Shown here: piece by piece, positions 62,853 through 64,000 of the stretch | Position numbering within the stretch: position 1 is the stretch's first letter | Layout: each line of letters starts with the position of its first letter | Origin: Abyssisolibacter fermentans | GTDB taxonomy: Bacteria > Bacillota > Clostridia > Tissierellales > MCWD3 | DNA: 64,000 nt | Direction of reading: 5' to 3' | NCBI RefSeq assembly: GCF_001559865.1 | Contig: NZ_LOHE01000090.1 | Span: 62,001-126,000 of the forward strand | Program-made: the position numbers and the translations under genes | The notes under the pieces: model-generated | The model's database searches: none | What the model saw: the letters and a program-made list of their open reading frames with translations, nothing else | Told to the model about the DNA's origin: nothing

Positions 62853-63599
62853 TTAATTATATTCATTATGTCCTATTGCTAACGTTAGTACATAAACTTT
62901 CTTTGCACCACTTTTTAATAATACTTTACAACACTCATTGATAGTCGTGCCTGTTGTATATATATCGTCAACTAATAATATTACTTTATTTTTAATATGA
63001 TTATTGTTTTTAATACTAAAAGCATTTTTCATGTTATTAATTCTATCAGCTCTTTTTAATTTGTTTTGTTTTTGTGTATCTTTAATTCTTAATAGAGTTT
63101 TTGCATCATGAGGTACATTAATGTATTTTGAAATGTATTTACTAAGAAGCTCCGCTTGATTAAAACCCCTTTCCAACATTCTCTTTTTATTAAGTGGAAC
63201 GGGTAATATTAAATCAAATTTTATATCTGTATTTTCATATAAATATTTTACCATAATTGAACCTAAGGCTTTATACATATATGCCCTTTTTTTATACTTG
63301 AAATTATGTATGCATTCTCTAGTATAATCTTCATATATTAATGGAGACATGTTTTTTATAAATAATTTCTGTTTATTAATACAATCATGACACAAGTCAG
63401 GTATATAGCTGGGCTTTAAAGGTCGTCCACATATTTCACATCTCTTATTCGATACAAATACTAATTTCTCCAAACAATCCTTACAAATATGGTTGTCTAC
63501 CTCTTCTGAATGTTTATTGCAAAGTAAACATAAATTATCCTCTGGAAAAATCAGCTCTAAAATTGTATTATAAAAATCTTTTATAAATTTTATAATCAT
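62853..63599 (-). CDS. comFC: ComF family amidophosphoribosyltransferase-like protein
   Basis: A protein of 248 residues. The N-terminal zinc-ribbon has CLLCNKHSEEVDNHICKDCL and CEICGRPL...CHDC. The phosphoribosyltransferase domain has RGFNQAELLSKYI and the PRPP-binding VILLVDDIYTTGTTINECC. ComFC is required in Bacillus for late steps of DNA uptake. The helicase ComFA is not seen; the next gene upstream is a RecD2-like helicase instead. Confidence 0.93.
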   Translation of the reverse strand: MIIKFIKDFYNTILELIFPEDNLCLLCNKHSEEVDNHICKDCLEKLVFVSNKRCEICGRPLKPSYIPDLCHDCINKQKLFIKNMSPLIYEDYTRECIHNFKYKKRAYMYKALGSIMVKYLYENTDIKFDLILPVPLNKKRMLERGFNQAELLSKYISKYINVPHDAKTLLRIKDTQKQNKLKRADRINNMKNAFSIKNNNHIKNKVILLVDDIYTTGTTINECCKVLLKSGAKKVYVLTLAIGHNEYN

Positions 63600-63620
63600 T
63601 GTATTACTCCATAATATTAT

Positions 63621-64000
63621 CTATTCCGATATATTATCATTCATAAACATATCGAAAAACATTTTCAACCTATCTTTCAAACCAGAATATCTCTTTGTAA
63701 TTCTATTATTTTCTATCATCAAGTCCATGTATCTTTTCATGCCTACCAATACAACCAGTTCTTTGCTTCTTGTTATGGCTGTATATAATAGATTCCTTGT
63801 TAGTAACATTGGTGGTCCCCAGCTAATTGGTATTACTACTACTGGGAATTCACTTCCCTGACTTTTGTGTATTGTTGTTGCATATGCTAATTTTAGTTCA
63901 TCTAATTGACCAAATTTATATTTAACCTGTTTGTTTTCATCAAACAAAATTGTTATTACACTCTTCTCTTCATCAATATCAGTTATGTACCCAAAATCAC
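63621..64000 (-). CDS. RecD2-like helicase, C-terminal part (cut by window edge)
   Basis: The frame is open to the right edge; about 126 residues are visible. DFGYITDIDEEKSVITILFD leads into YKFGQLDELKLAYATTIHKSQGSEFPVVVIP, helicase motif V, and NLLYTAITRSKELVVLVG, motif VI, which is the RecD/TraA C-terminal pattern. The product is probably RecD2, a 5'-3' DNA helicase. An apparent start at 63947 (TTG) is internal. The gene lies 22 bp upstream of comFC. Confidence 0.88.
   Translation of the reverse strand, partial: DFGYITDIDEEKSVITILFDENKQVKYKFGQLDELKLAYATTIHKSQGSEFPVVVIPISWGPPMLLTRNLLYTAITRSKELVVLVGMKRYMDLMIENNRITKRYSGLKDRLKMFFDMFMNDNISE

Overview
The window is AT-rich (by eye roughly 30% G+C) chromosomal DNA of a motile, low-GC Gram-positive bacterium, most likely an anaerobe of class Clostridia. 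The evidence is Shine-Dalgarno sites of AGGAGG type, a Bacillus-like flagellar and secA gene order, sigma-D type promoters, TTG and GTG starts, and ECF-type vitamin-transporter architecture. I cannot name the genus. There is no rRNA, tRNA, CRISPR array, prophage or intact insertion sequence that I can see.

Layout. (1) 1-11.8 kb: a translation and tRNA-modification block related to the Bacillus ydiBCDEF cluster (ABC-F ATPase, tsaD, then rimI-tsaB-tsaE). It is split here by about 6 kb carrying a Yip1-family membrane protein, a DUF6530 protein behind a near-perfect palindromic operator, and a YknXYZ/MacAB-like export system. (2) 12-20.7 kb, plus strand: a two-component system with a two-gene ABC transporter, a TetR/antiporter pair with an inverted-repeat operator, and DegV. 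(3) 20.7-30.8 kb, minus strand: an amidohydrolase, a secreted repeat protein, and a poorly understood nine-gene cassette (DgaE and DgaF enzymes, DUF4310/4311/4312, the SFCGS protein, a PRD protein, a metallohydrolase and a BglG-type PRD regulator). (4) 31-41.2 kb, minus strand: a locus that reads as a complete methylthioadenosine salvage pathway. It holds an MTA deaminase, a phosphorylase with a 6-oxopurine-type Asn, MtnA, a class II aldolase and a trans-sulfuration PLP enzyme. With them are a dedicated ECF transporter (S, T and a fused A1A2), a small XapX protein and a GntR regulator whose probable operator occurs both at its own gene and at the operon promoter. (5) 41.5-50 kb, minus strand: tex, prfB with its +1 frameshift, secA, a DUF5317 protein and hpf. 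(6) 50.8-64 kb, minus strand: the late flagellar region (FliT/FlgN-like, fliS, fliD, flaG, flagellin, csrA, fliW, DUF6470, flgL, two flgK paralogues, flgN, flgM, yvyF), then comFC and the C-terminus of a RecD2-like helicase cut by the window edge.

Two dispersed intergenic repeat families run through the window. One is a palindromic MITE-like element with ends of the form AACCCAGATTATTCATA...TATGAATAATCAGGGTT, in at least nine copies from 44 to about 245 bp, several of which abut or supply stop codons. The other is a ~130-bp element with a conserved foldable core, in four copies, all in the same orientation on the chromosome.

Highest-interest items: the MTA/ECF locus with its GntR operator pair; the DgaE/DUF4310-4312 cassette as an uncharacterised uptake system; a FlgK carrying a ~200-residue von Willebrand A-like insertion beside a normal FlgK; a CsrA-type hexaloop in the flagellin leader; and the two repeat families.
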